DNA from: a virus
DNA: 21,875 nt
Reading direction: 5' to 3' (one strand)
Virus record (IMG/VR): IMGVR_UViG_3300027759_000476
Span: 1 to 21,875 of that record
Position numbers and translations under genes: made by a program. Shown piece by piece: positions 14,892-21,875 of the stretch. The first letter of the stretch is position 1; each line of letters begins with the position of its first letter. Below the pieces are notes generated by a model. That model had not been told where the DNA came from and ran no database searches. It saw nothing but the letters and a program-made list of their open reading frames with translations.

Positions 14892-16664
14892 TTATTGGCC
14901 AAATGTTGCTCCTGTAGGTAAAACGTTGAAGTCTAATTGGATAAACTCTGCAGTTTTAGTTGGTTGTAAGTAGATAGATCCAACTAATTGGTTTCTATCG
15001 ATCACATCAGGAGTGTTATTGCTGTCGTCCATTACTACTTGGAATGCATATAAACCTTGTCTTTGTTGTACTGACTCTAAATAAGGGTTAACTTGACTTA
15101 AGAATCTGTTACGAGTAACTTGTGTGTTAGGCTCGAATACAAGAGTTTCTGCAACTTGACCAATGTAGTCTTTAAGAGCAATCAACAATCTTCTAACGTT
15201 AACTCTGTCTAATGCAGAAGCTTTTTGTTGAAGTGTCTTTTGACCGTAGATAACCGTACCAACTCCAGGGAATGTAGCGATTGGGTTAACAGATCCTTGA
15301 TAAATTCTATCTCTATCGTTTGAAGTTAGCTTTCTTTCAGGTTGTAAAACTGTCGGTAAACCACCTCTGTTTAAACCAGCTGGTGCGAACCATTCTGCTC
15401 CAACTCTATCGTTGTACTCGTAAGCAGCAGGAACGATTGTAGATGCAGGGATAAAGTTTAATTTACCAGTCTCTCTTGATCTAACTTGAACCCAAGGCCA
15501 ATAAGTAGCTGCGTAAGAAGAATCGAATGCAGTTACTTGAGTAAGCAATACAGGGATAGATTGACCGTAACCAACCATATCAACTACTGCAATACTGTCG
15601 CCTCTTGTTTGAGCTGTATTAACTAAACTAGTAACTTGACTAGGAGCGTTAACGTAAGTTAAACCTGGAGCGTATACTATATTGAATTTATAAGCGTCTT
15701 TGTTACCTAATAGGTTGATAGCTGTGTTATAGTCTGTGCTTCTTAGGCCTTGAACGTTTCTACCAGCTACTGAACCATCTGCTAAACCGTTAGGAATGTT
15801 TTCGAATAAGTTTACTGCTTCTACTCCGAATGAACCGAATATTGCGCCGGCTGCACTACCGAAAGATCCGTTATAAGAACCGGATCCTACGTTAGGAAGA
15901 GATGAAGTGTATTGGTTTTGAGCTTGACCGTAAGTGTTGAAATATCCAGGAGTTGGAGTATTTACAGTTTTAACTCTTACATATCTACTGTTGTTTTGGT
16001 AAGAACCAGTAGTTTGTAAGTAGATGTTACCCAAATCGTCTGTAGCGACTGTTTGAGTTTGATCACCAATTACGTAAGCTACATAATTGCTTTGGTTAGG
16101 ATCTAATGACAAAGCGTTCCATGTTTCAAGAACAGTCTTGTTATTTTGATAGTCGTCACCGCGTCTTATGATTAGGTTAAATTCTCCAGATCCGCTATTG
16201 AAAGCTGTTACTTCCCAGCGTACGTTAGCTGAAGAACCTGAAACTAAAGAACCAAAAGGTGCTGCGCCGCTACCTGAAGTAGCTTCGTTGTTATTCATTA
16301 CTGTACCAACTGATAAAGTTTCAAGAACGAAAGCAGGAGTTCCCGCTAAGTTGTTGATACTTGCTGTTGCTGGTGTGTAAGATCCAGATACTACTCTTGT
16401 TACCAATAAAGAAGTTCCACCTTGCTCAAAGTAATTCAATGCAGCCATGCTTGTTAAGTATTCGTATGCAGCACCTCCAGAAACGAAGGGAGCTCCAAAT
16501 ACAGACTTGTATTGAGAGTAAGTTGTTACTAGTGTTGGGATGTTAACTGGACCAGTTACTGTAGGGCCTACAATTGCGGCGCCTGCTGTTATTGGACCTG
16601 AAGTGATCTGAGATAAGTCATTCTCTTGTAAGAATACTCCTGGGCTAATTAGTGTTTCGGCCAT
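14892..16664 (-). CDS. gp18: Tail sheath protein (gp18-like)
   Basis: The N-terminus of this 590-residue protein, LISPGVFLQENDLSQI (5-20), is the classic sheath start that forms the strand linking neighbouring subunits. GAAIVGPTVTGPVNIPTLVT (about 28-47) and SQYKSVFGAPF follow. The middle (about 95-290) is Ser/Gly/Asn/Thr-rich and is probably the variable outer domain. The C-terminal part has the conserved sheath block: LDRVNVRRLLIALKDYIGQ, then VFEPNTQVTRNRFLSQVNPY, then IYLQPTKTAEFIQLDF near the end. The sheath contracts on binding and pushes the tube inward. T4 gp18 is 659 residues, so this is slightly shorter. The gene has an upstream ATATTTATT element, and the Lys-rich and tube genes follow it. 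Confidence 0.95.
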   Translation of the reverse strand: MAETLISPGVFLQENDLSQITSGPITAGAAIVGPTVTGPVNIPTLVTTYSQYKSVFGAPFVSGGAAYEYLTSMAALNYFEQGGTSLLVTRVVSGSYTPATASINNLAGTPAFVLETLSVGTVMNNNEATSGSGAAPFGSLVSGSSANVRWEVTAFNSGSGEFNLIIRRGDDYQNNKTVLETWNALSLDPNQSNYVAYVIGDQTQTVATDDLGNIYLQTTGSYQNNSRYVRVKTVNTPTPGYFNTYGQAQNQYTSSLPNVGSGSYNGSFGSAAGAIFGSFGVEAVNLFENIPNGLADGSVAGRNVQGLRSTDYNTAINLLGNKDAYKFNIVYAPGLTYVNAPSQVTSLVNTAQTRGDSIAVVDMVGYGQSIPVLLTQVTAFDSSYAATYWPWVQVRSRETGKLNFIPASTIVPAAYEYNDRVGAEWFAPAGLNRGGLPTVLQPERKLTSNDRDRIYQGSVNPIATFPGVGTVIYGQKTLQQKASALDRVNVRRLLIALKDYIGQVAETLVFEPNTQVTRNRFLSQVNPYLESVQQRQGLYAFQVVMDDSNNTPDVIDRNQLVGSIYLQPTKTAEFIQLDFNVLPTGATFGQ

Positions 16665-16682
16665 TTATGTCGTTTTTTTTCT

Positions 16683-16695
16683 AATAATAAATATC
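16683..16695 (-). promoter_or_regulatory. ATATTTATT element upstream of the tail sheath gene
   Basis: The coding strand reads CGATATTTATTATT, about 20 bases before the sheath start, followed by an eight-A run. A-rich sequence just before the start codon is typical of Bacteroidota translation starts. Confidence 0.5.
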
Positions 16696-16715
16696 GATAC
16701 TTGATTCAAAACACT

Positions 16716-16955
16716 TTAGCTAATTTCTCCGGTCTCAGTATTTATCGAGACAGGGCCGTATTTAGATCTAATTTCTTCGAAGACTTGCTTTTCTTTTACT
16801 CTAATCTCTTTAATTTTCTTCTTCTGTTCTTCCATATCAAGTTCGATGCTCATCTTTTGGTATTCTAGTTCTCCAAGTAAAGCAGCGACTTCAAGGGCGT
16901 CAGATTTAATAAGATTGATTTGTTGTAACTCTTCTGGCGTAAGCTTTTGTTCCAT
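16716..16955 (-). CDS. Small coiled-coil protein of unknown function
   Basis: From the start I chose the protein has 79 residues. An upstream in-frame ATG at 16994 would add 15 codons, but that ATG lies inside the preceding gene's terminator stem and the extension would be encoded by the ATATTTATA element, so the ATG at 16953-16955 is better. The sequence is KLTPEELQQINLIKSDALEV (4-23), then a long Glu/Lys-rich coiled coil to about residue 62, then YGPVSINTETGEIS at the end. I recall similar short proteins, with a long helix followed by a YGxxSINxETGE-type tail, in environmental phages, without a known function. It sits between the sheath and the 153-residue gene and has its own promoter-like element. 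Confidence 0.78.
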   Translation of the reverse strand: MEQKLTPEELQQINLIKSDALEVAALLGELEYQKMSIELDMEEQKKKIKEIRVKEKQVFEEIRSKYGPVSINTETGEIS

Positions 16956-16967
16956 AACTCTATTTGC

Positions 16968-16976
16968 TATAAATAT
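16968..16976 (-). promoter_or_regulatory. ATATTTATA element upstream of the 79-residue gene
   Basis: The coding strand reads ATATTTATA, 12 bases before the start at 16955 and 5 bases past the T tract of the preceding terminator. This is the second place where a terminator is followed at once by the element. Confidence 0.5.
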
Positions 16977-16981
16977 GTAAG

Positions 16982-17009
16982 AAAAACGGCCCACTTTTTG
17001 GGTGAGCCG
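16982..17009 (-). terminator. Intrinsic terminator after the 153-residue gene
   Basis: On the minus strand CGGCTCAC (17009-17002) pairs with GTGGGCCG (16994-16987), with one U-G pair and a 7-base loop, then TTTTT. It lies 22 bases past the stop at 17032. Confidence 0.85.
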
Positions 17010-17031
17010 ATTGTCGTTTATCTTTTTGTGA

Positions 17032-17493
17032 TTATTCTGGTACTTTTACTAACTTCAAGAAAGTAACGTAAGCGCCCTCGGTCTCAACGTTCTCGAAATC
17101 TTCCAATTGGAACTCTTTGTGTTCGATTTCTTTTTCTTCGTTTAAAAGAGCGTTGAACTCGTTTTGAAACTCTACGAACTTGGGGTTAATGTCTCTTGAA
17201 ACTGTTTGGCCGTCTTCGTCCGTTACAACGTTGATATACATTGGAATCGATACGTTGCCTTGATCGTCAGCTTCTCCGTGCTTCTTGATTAGGTCCTGCT
17301 TGATGGCTTCAACCGCTTCTTTTTCTGCTGTAGCTTTCTTGGCCAAATCGCCGATCCAATACTTTGTTGTTAGCTTTAACTTTTCTGCCAAAAGTCCCTT
17401 TGAGGTAACTTCTCCATTTTGTTGATTCGTAACTCCGTTTAGTTCTGCTTCAAGGTTATAAAACTCGTAAAGCTTTAACGTGATTTTTTCCAT
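17032..17493 (-). CDS. Phage protein of unknown function, 153 residues
   Basis: I do not recognise a named family. The protein is acidic and mostly helical. KLYEFYNLEAELNG (7-20) opens it. KLKLTTKYWIGDLAKKATAEKE (two blocks, about 38-59) and DLIKKHGEADDQGNVSI (about 67-83) lie in the middle. FVEFQNEFNALLNEEKEIEH (about 106-125) is a long helix, and YVTFLKLVKVPE closes it. No membrane segment, cysteine or catalytic motif is visible. It starts 3 bases after the stop of the membrane-anchored gene and ends at a clear terminator, so those two genes form a short transcription unit. Proteins of this layout occur in environmental phages; a structural or assembly role is only a guess. Confidence 0.75.
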   Translation of the reverse strand: MEKITLKLYEFYNLEAELNGVTNQQNGEVTSKGLLAEKLKLTTKYWIGDLAKKATAEKEAVEAIKQDLIKKHGEADDQGNVSIPMYINVVTDEDGQTVSRDINPKFVEFQNEFNALLNEEKEIEHKEFQLEDFENVETEGAYVTFLKLVKVPE

Positions 17494-17496
17494 ATA

Positions 17497-17733
17497 TTAT
17501 TTAGATTTTTTTGCTGATTTCTTAGCAGGAGCTTTTTTAGCTACCTCTTTTGCTTTTTTGATAGTCTCGTTTTTAGGAGCTACTGCAGCGGCTTTTTCAA
17601 CCACTTCTTTCGCTTCTTCGATTGCTGGAGCTACTGCTTCTTCAACTTGATTAACTAATTTATTTAATTTTGCTTTGTTTAATAGGATAGCAACTGCTAC
17701 TGCTACTAATACGATAATGATTCCGAATAACAT
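17497..17733 (-). CDS. Small single-pass membrane protein with basic tail
   Basis: This 78-residue protein begins with a hydrophobic segment, LFGIIIVLVAVAVAILL (2-18), directly after the initiator Met, which reads as a single membrane span. Lys residues follow, then a Glu/Ala/Val helix (about 28-50), and the end is Lys/Ala/Pro-rich (KKAPAKKSAKKSK). The tail resembles histone H1 tails in composition, a feature also seen in many unrelated low-complexity proteins. A holin-like or membrane-tethered role is possible, but the single span and lack of lysis neighbours argue against a firm call. The gene has its own ATATTTATA element and its stop is 3 bases before the next start. Confidence 0.72.
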   Translation of the reverse strand: MLFGIIIVLVAVAVAILLNKAKLNKLVNQVEEAVAPAIEEAKEVVEKAAAVAPKNETIKKAKEVAKKAPAKKSAKKSK

Positions 17734-17756
17734 AAGTTTTAAATTTTTGTTTGTTG

Positions 17757-17772
17757 TATATAAATATATAAG
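17757..17772 (-). promoter_or_regulatory. ATATTTATA element upstream of the membrane protein gene
   Basis: The coding strand reads CTTATATATTTATATA, about 23 bases before the start at 17733. It contains TATATTTA, close to the Bacteroidota -7 pattern TAnnTTTG. An A-rich leader follows. Confidence 0.5.
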
Positions 17773-17797
17773 AATTTACTAAAAAATGTTTTTAGTG

Positions 17798-18820
17798 TTA
17801 GAAGCTTCTTATTGCTCTAATATAACTTGTAAAAGTCTTATCGTAGTAAATTTGATATCCAGTATCAAAAGCTTGACCCATTGCCGTAATACCATCTCCA
17901 GTCTCTGTAGAAGATCTATAAAATTTATCCCCTTCTAATCCACCGATTGCAACTCTATTAATGTATAATTTATTAAGTTCATCTTGACTAGGTAAATACC
18001 AATCAGAATATCCTCCTTCTACTAAATCATAACAAAGTCTAGCTGCTATTCCAGATTCTAAACATCCTGCAACAATTGTATTAGTATTTGCGTTTCCTGT
18101 GCCTATTGCTATTCCATATGCGCCTAAAAGTGTACCATAGCAACCAAATGGTGCTCCTGTCGAAATATCAGCTGCTGTTGCTACTAAACCATGTTGTACA
18201 CTAGCGTTATATCCTGGATCTCCTGATTGTAGAATATATGCGATAGTTCCGCCTAATGCGGATTGTCCTATGGTATAAGTAGGAGCAGGGGTTGCTGATA
18301 CACTTGGAGTTCTTGTTGGAGTTATAGTAGGCGTTATCGTTGGAGCCGGAGTAGCTGATACGCTTGGAGTTCTTGTTGGAGTTACAGTTGGAGCTGGCGT
18401 TGTGGATACGCTTGGAGTTACAGTTACAGCAGGAGTAGCTGATGCACTTGGAGTTCTTGTCGGTGTTACCGTTGGAGCTGGTGTTACGGATACGCTTGTG
18501 CTTGGGGTAACTGAAATACTGGGTGTAGCAGAAACAGTTGTGCTTGGCGTAATTGAAACCGAAGGCGTAACTGATATGCTTACCGAAGGAGTGATAGAAA
18601 TGGGAGGCGTTGATGACACTGTAACCGAAGGCGTAACTGATATGCTTACAGAAGGAGTAATAGAAACCGTAACTGATGGAGTAACAGATACGCTTGGAGT
18701 TACGCTTGCGCCTGGCGGTACGTACGCGCTAACCTGTATTATATTGAGGCCTCCGCCGTTACCATTTTTAGTTAGAGTAAAGCCTCCTTGATTTGTCCTT
18801 TTTTGAAATTCTATTGGCAT
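17798..18820 (-). CDS. Adhesin-like protein: Ser/Thr/Pro repeat stalk plus DUF1566 domain
   Basis: The protein has 340 residues. Residues 1-37 contain a Gly-rich segment. Residues 38-181 are nearly pure repeats of the TPSVSVTPS, SVSATPAPT and TPTRTPS types, which would form an extended stalk. Residues 183-340 match the DUF1566 family, also called the Lcl C-terminal domain after a Legionella adhesin: GGTIAYIL (190-197), SDWYLPSQDELNKLY (272-286), YRSSTE (301-306) and YIRAIRSF (333-340). In Legionella this domain takes part in sticking to host polysaccharides, so a receptor-binding role on the phage is likely. It follows the two fibre genes. No ATATTTAT element precedes it, so it is probably on the fibre message. 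No signal peptide is visible. Confidence 0.8.
   Translation of the reverse strand: MPIEFQKRTNQGGFTLTKNGNGGGLNIIQVSAYVPPGASVTPSVSVTPSVTVSITPSVSISVTPSVTVSSTPPISITPSVSISVTPSVSITPSTTVSATPSISVTPSTSVSVTPAPTVTPTRTPSASATPAVTVTPSVSTTPAPTVTPTRTPSVSATPAPTITPTITPTRTPSVSATPAPTYTIGQSALGGTIAYILQSGDPGYNASVQHGLVATAADISTGAPFGCYGTLLGAYGIAIGTGNANTNTIVAGCLESGIAARLCYDLVEGGYSDWYLPSQDELNKLYINRVAIGGLEGDKFYRSSTETGDGITAMGQAFDTGYQIYYDKTFTSYIRAIRSF
18278..18709 (-). repeat. Degenerate tandem repeats encoding Ser/Thr/Pro/Val stalk
   Basis: This stretch encodes residues 38-181 of the DUF1566 protein as short repeats built on TPSV, TPAPT and TPTRTP. Near-identical DNA units such as GATACGCTTGGAGTT (plus strand) recur, so the array probably grows and shrinks by recombination. 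Confidence 0.85.
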
Positions 18821-18886
18821 GCTACTTTAATAGTACAACTGTTTGTGTTAATTTACGAAAAAATCTTTGAAGTGGACTAGTTAGTT

Positions 18887-21058
18887 TTATCCCAATAGGT
18901 ATCCATAAAAATAGGTATAGTTTGTATTACCGTGTACATCTAATGCACGATTATTTCTTATTGATACGGTATCACTTGCAGCTAAATTTAATAAAATATT
19001 TGCATGATCAACATAATATCCAGCATTTCCTGTATATCCAGCTTCATATTCGGCTCTTCTAAATGAATAGGCTACTAATGATGAATTTTTATAGATGTAA
19101 AATGCATCATCCATTGCTTGTCCTGCTGCCATACTTTGATAAATAATTATTGTGCTAAATATATATCTTCCTGCAACAGGCGCTGTAAATAAACCGGTTG
19201 AAGTACTATAATGTCCTCCAATATTAAAATGGTTACCGCTTGTGTCATTGAATATAATAGTACTATTAGCTCCGACTGAAGTACTTGTATTAAGTCCGGC
19301 CTTAAATGCTGGTTGATATGGCATTGTAACTCTGCCTGAGGCATCTATACCCATTCTTTCAACCCCGGTAGCAACACCGCTAGCTGCACCCGTGCCCCAA
19401 GTTGCAAAAGAATGAGCGCCAGTTGATGTTGACAAAACAATAGATGTACCATATCCTGCTACTTTAAATCTATAAGTACTTCCATCATAATAAATATTTT
19501 CATAAATACCAGCATAACTTGAGCCTAAGCAAGCAGCAGTAAAAGTACTTGAAATATCTAATGCAGTAAATGGAGATTGCCAATAATTAGTTGTATTTCC
19601 TATTAATACATTACCTCCTCCTGTTATACGCATTGCTGTAGAGATTCCTGATACGTTGTTAGTAGAACCGTCAGTTGACGTTCCTGCATTAACTGAGAAA
19701 TCTATTTTATTATTGCCGCCTCCATTATCAGTAGCAATAATTAATCTATCACCACCAGTATCATATCCAAAATAGCCTAGACCATATCCTGATGAATGCA
19801 CTAAAAATAAAGGAGTTGAACCACCAATACCAATGTATGGAGATGTACCTGCAAAGTTAGTAGCGTTATCTATATTACCTGCTCTAATATTACCTTTAAC
19901 GTGCAATAATTCAGTTGGTACCGTTGTTCCTATTCCAACATAACCAGATGAATTAATTGTAAGTCTATGCGACGAAGCTGCAGCATCATATATATAAAAG
20001 TTATTAACTGTTGAAGCATCAGCACCACTACCTCCTGTTCCCATTCTGTATTCTCTTGAACCTGACAAATGAAGCTCTGCATAACTTGTTGTAGATGAAT
20101 TATGTATTAAAATTCCACGAGTATCATCAGTAGATAGGATGTGTAATTTTCTTGAAGGATTAGTCGTTCCAATACCAACATTACCATCTGTTGTTAATGC
20201 AAAGAAATTACCAACGCTACCCTTATCACTATTATAATATAACTTATCAGTATTTGCATAAAATGTAAATGTATTGTTTGCAACAGGAAGTTTCATCAAT
20301 TCAATTGCAGTATTGGCATTATAAAAGTTAATTTGAGCCGATGTGTGAATTGATCCAGGTAAAATTAAACCTGATCCATTGTTACTAATTTTTATAGAAC
20401 CAGATGCCACTTCTAATTTTTGAGAAGGATTTGTTAATCCTATTCCTACATTTCCAAAAATACTATGCGTAGATCCAGTAACATTCAAACTTCCAGTAAA
20501 AGTCTGCGTATTGCTCAATGCACTTCCAAATAGGTTACTACCAGAACTATAAACGATACTAGAAGTAACAGTCTGAACCACCAAAGTCTGTGCAGTAATA
20601 GTAGAAGATACAACAAGAGAACCCGTAATGCTTTGATTTGCCCTAAAACTATTGGAGCCCGTAGTGGCGTAGGTATTCTCTATCTGCGTAACTCTTGTAG
20701 AAGCGGACCCAGAAAATGTGTTGTAAGAGGCACTAAGAGCGATATAGCTAGAGCTCAAAGCGGTATAGGAAGCAGTAAGGGTTAGAAGGCTTGCGCTGAT
20801 CTGCTGTTGAGAACTAGAAACCGCCAACAAAGAAGCGGTAGTTGAGAATCCAACAGAGCCAGTGCCTTGAAGCAGATTTGAGTTGGCCGACAAACTAGCA
20901 GAAGTGGCAACACCGCCCGACATGGTATTCGTTAAGGTCACTGCGCCCGAACTGCTTACAGACATTAGAGTGGTCGACCCGGATACAAAGGAGATGTTTC
21001 CACTGTTATCGTAGCTTATTATATTGGTTATACCGGACGCTTTCTGATTCTTGCTCAT
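18887..21058 (-). CDS. Tail fibre protein with VGIG repeats and C1q-like tip
   Basis: The protein has 723 residues. Residues 1-200 are Ser/Ala/Thr/Leu-rich with short repeats (TASYTALSSSYIALSASYN), a likely shaft. Three copies of a GNVGIGTTNPSxKLHV-type repeat occur at 202-217, 292-307 and 372-387, with a degenerate fourth at 481-502. These are typical of trimeric beta fibres. Residues about 581-723 look like a C1q/TNF-type domain: PAFKAGLNTSTS, then GLFTAPVAGRYIFSTII (44-60 of the domain), ILLNLAASDTVSIRNN and a closing YFYGYLLG. Such domains form trimeric tips that bind ligands, so this may be a receptor-binding protein. The start overlaps the stop of the preceding fibre gene (TAATG). The 5' part is visibly richer in G and C than the rest. 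Confidence 0.85.
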   Translation of the reverse strand: MSKNQKASGITNIISYDNSGNISFVSGSTTLMSVSSSGAVTLTNTMSGGVATSASLSANSNLLQGTGSVGFSTTASLLAVSSSQQQISASLLTLTASYTALSSSYIALSASYNTFSGSASTRVTQIENTYATTGSNSFRANQSITGSLVVSSTITAQTLVVQTVTSSIVYSSGSNLFGSALSNTQTFTGSLNVTGSTHSIFGNVGIGLTNPSQKLEVASGSIKISNNGSGLILPGSIHTSAQINFYNANTAIELMKLPVANNTFTFYANTDKLYYNSDKGSVGNFFALTTDGNVGIGTTNPSRKLHILSTDDTRGILIHNSSTTSYAELHLSGSREYRMGTGGSGADASTVNNFYIYDAAASSHRLTINSSGYVGIGTTVPTELLHVKGNIRAGNIDNATNFAGTSPYIGIGGSTPLFLVHSSGYGLGYFGYDTGGDRLIIATDNGGGNNKIDFSVNAGTSTDGSTNNVSGISTAMRITGGGNVLIGNTTNYWQSPFTALDISSTFTAACLGSSYAGIYENIYYDGSTYRFKVAGYGTSIVLSTSTGAHSFATWGTGAASGVATGVERMGIDASGRVTMPYQPAFKAGLNTSTSVGANSTIIFNDTSGNHFNIGGHYSTSTGLFTAPVAGRYIFSTIIIYQSMAAGQAMDDAFYIYKNSSLVAYSFRRAEYEAGYTGNAGYYVDHANILLNLAASDTVSIRNNRALDVHGNTNYTYFYGYLLG

Positions 21059-21875
21059 TAGTTTATATTGTTTTCTTCTGGTATTAATGGTTCTACTATT
21101 ACTTTACCGTTGCTGTCTGTCCAATCGGTATCCATCATGTGTTCGTCTTGTCTTTCTCCTATTACCAACCAGCTAATTTCGTCTGTTGATTCTGTATTTT
21201 GACATTCTATAGTTAAAATGTTGCCTTCTACTTTACCTCTAACAGTATCCCATCCAGTTTCGTTTGATGTAAAGCATTGAACTTCTCTACATAAGGCTTC
21301 GAATGTGCCTTCTGTCATTGTAGCAGCTTCGTCTATATTGATTATAGCTCTACCAGCCGTAAGTCTAATTTTTCCTCTATAAATAAGATCAGCTTGTGGA
21401 CCTTCAATAAACGAGTGCACTAATTCGTGCGTACTCTTTTTAGACAGTAAAGGATGCTTGATTCTAAACGAACCTGATCCCTTTGATAATGCGCCGGCTA
21501 CCGCTACATTACCACTACCGAACATGGTACATGCTAAAGTTTGAGCATTTGAACCATTTGTTATATAAAATTTTAACCAGTGTAGTGTTTCATTGGTACT
21601 ACTACCACTAGCCGACCAAATAGAGCTATAATATGCGTTAAGAATATCGGCTCTTCCAATACGAATTGCTTCGTTGTTATTAGCAGTCCAGTTATTTTCA
21701 TCTCCTCCTCCATAGAAACTAGCTTTTCCTCCACTACCAATGCTTGCACCTTTTACAACGAAAGATACTTCTGGGTTCGTTACTCCAATTCCTACATTAC
21801 CAGCTCCTGTTATACCAAGTTTGTGACTTCCATCTATCATCCATCTATAACCTAAAGTATTTGCATTATGGAAAA
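21058..21875 (-). CDS. Tail fibre protein, C-terminal part (runs off the window)
   Basis: The frame is open to the last base, so the true start is outside. The Met at 21840 is preceded in frame by HNANTLGYRW and is probably internal. The visible part (271 residues) has one VGIG repeat (GNVGIGVTNPEVSFVVKG) and a Gly/Ser/Asn-rich beta region. The C-terminal domain of about 143 residues starts near 21489 with GSFRIKHPLLSKK, then HELVHSFIEGPQADLIYRGK, a GTFEALCREVQCF block and ISWLVIGERQD. This closing domain resembles one I recall at the ends of many environmental phage fibre proteins, of unknown exact job; trimer folding or receptor contact are likely. Its stop overlaps the start of the next fibre gene. 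Confidence 0.82.
   Translation of the reverse strand, partial: FHNANTLGYRWMIDGSHKLGITGAGNVGIGVTNPEVSFVVKGASIGSGGKASFYGGGDENNWTANNNEAIRIGRADILNAYYSSIWSASGSSTNETLHWLKFYITNGSNAQTLACTMFGSGNVAVAGALSKGSGSFRIKHPLLSKKSTHELVHSFIEGPQADLIYRGKIRLTAGRAIINIDEAATMTEGTFEALCREVQCFTSNETGWDTVRGKVEGNILTIECQNTESTDEISWLVIGERQDEHMMDTDWTDSNGKVIVEPLIPEENNIN

Noticed and set aside
16716-16994. Longer form of the 79-residue gene starting at 16994
   Set aside because: That ATG lies inside the stem of a clear terminator and the added codons overlap the ATATTTATA element; the ATG at 16953-16955 fits better.
17497-17733. Holin call for the small membrane protein
   Set aside because: There is only one membrane span with a basic tail and no endolysin or spanin neighbour; many phage proteins share this layout.
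18402-18791. 129-residue plus-strand ORF rich in Gly, Val and Thr
   Set aside because: It is the antisense of the Ser/Thr/Pro/Val repeat array; its repetitive sequence mirrors the real gene.
21058-21840. Treating the Met at 21840 as the start of the fibre gene
   Set aside because: The frame continues upstream without a stop to the window edge, and the preceding residues HNANTLGYRW read as coding fibre sequence.

Overview
The window is part of a tailed-phage genome with a contractile (myovirus, T4-like) tail. Every gene I can support lies on the minus strand, so transcription runs from high to low coordinates. The DNA is AT-rich. Start codons are mostly preceded by A/T-rich sequence with no clear Shine-Dalgarno motif, which resembles translation initiation in Bacteroidota. 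A Bacteroidota (for example flavobacterial) host is therefore my best guess, but it is an inference. No tRNA, rRNA, CRISPR array, insertion sequence or integrase is visible, and no stretch over 300 bases lacks a gene.

Layout in transcription order. (1) 21875-17798 is an adhesion module. It has the end of one fibre gene, a 723-residue fibre with VGIG-type repeats and a C1q-like tip, and a 340-residue protein made of Ser/Thr/Pro/Val repeats plus a DUF1566 (Lcl C-terminal-like) domain. (2) 17733-16716 holds three small genes of unknown function: one membrane-anchored and two helical/acidic. (3) 16664-14072 holds the tail sheath (gp18-like), a small Lys/Ala-rich protein and the tail tube (gp19-like). 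(4) 13973-12929 holds a T4 gp26/gp51-type tail assembly chaperone and a small downstream ORF joined to it in the +1 (equivalently -2) frame across a T-rich slippery site. (5) 12912-2922 holds the tape measure protein, a 614-residue baseplate/tube-type protein, a LysM (gp53-like) baseplate protein, a very large baseplate hub with a C-terminal M15-like peptidase domain, and a 208-residue probable virion protein. (6) 2867-1 holds replication genes: a short divergent family A DNA polymerase, an unknown 142-residue protein, a gp32-like single-strand binding protein, and the start of a probable UvsX/RecA-like recombinase.

The genes fit one programme. Fibres bind the cell, the sheath contracts and drives the tube, and the hub-borne peptidase cuts peptidoglycan. 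The chaperone pair directs tube assembly around the tape measure. Three intrinsic terminators are visible: after the 153-residue gene, after the tube gene and after gp32. Eight genes are preceded by an AT-rich element with core ATATTTAT on the coding strand (one is an ATATTTAG variant), a candidate phage promoter. It is the reverse complement of the T4 late-promoter core, not the same orientation.

The points I would look at first are the tail chaperone frameshift, the compact polymerase with substituted family A motifs and no visible exonuclease acids, the hub-peptidase fusion, the recurrent ATATTTAT element, and the modular receptor-binding proteins.
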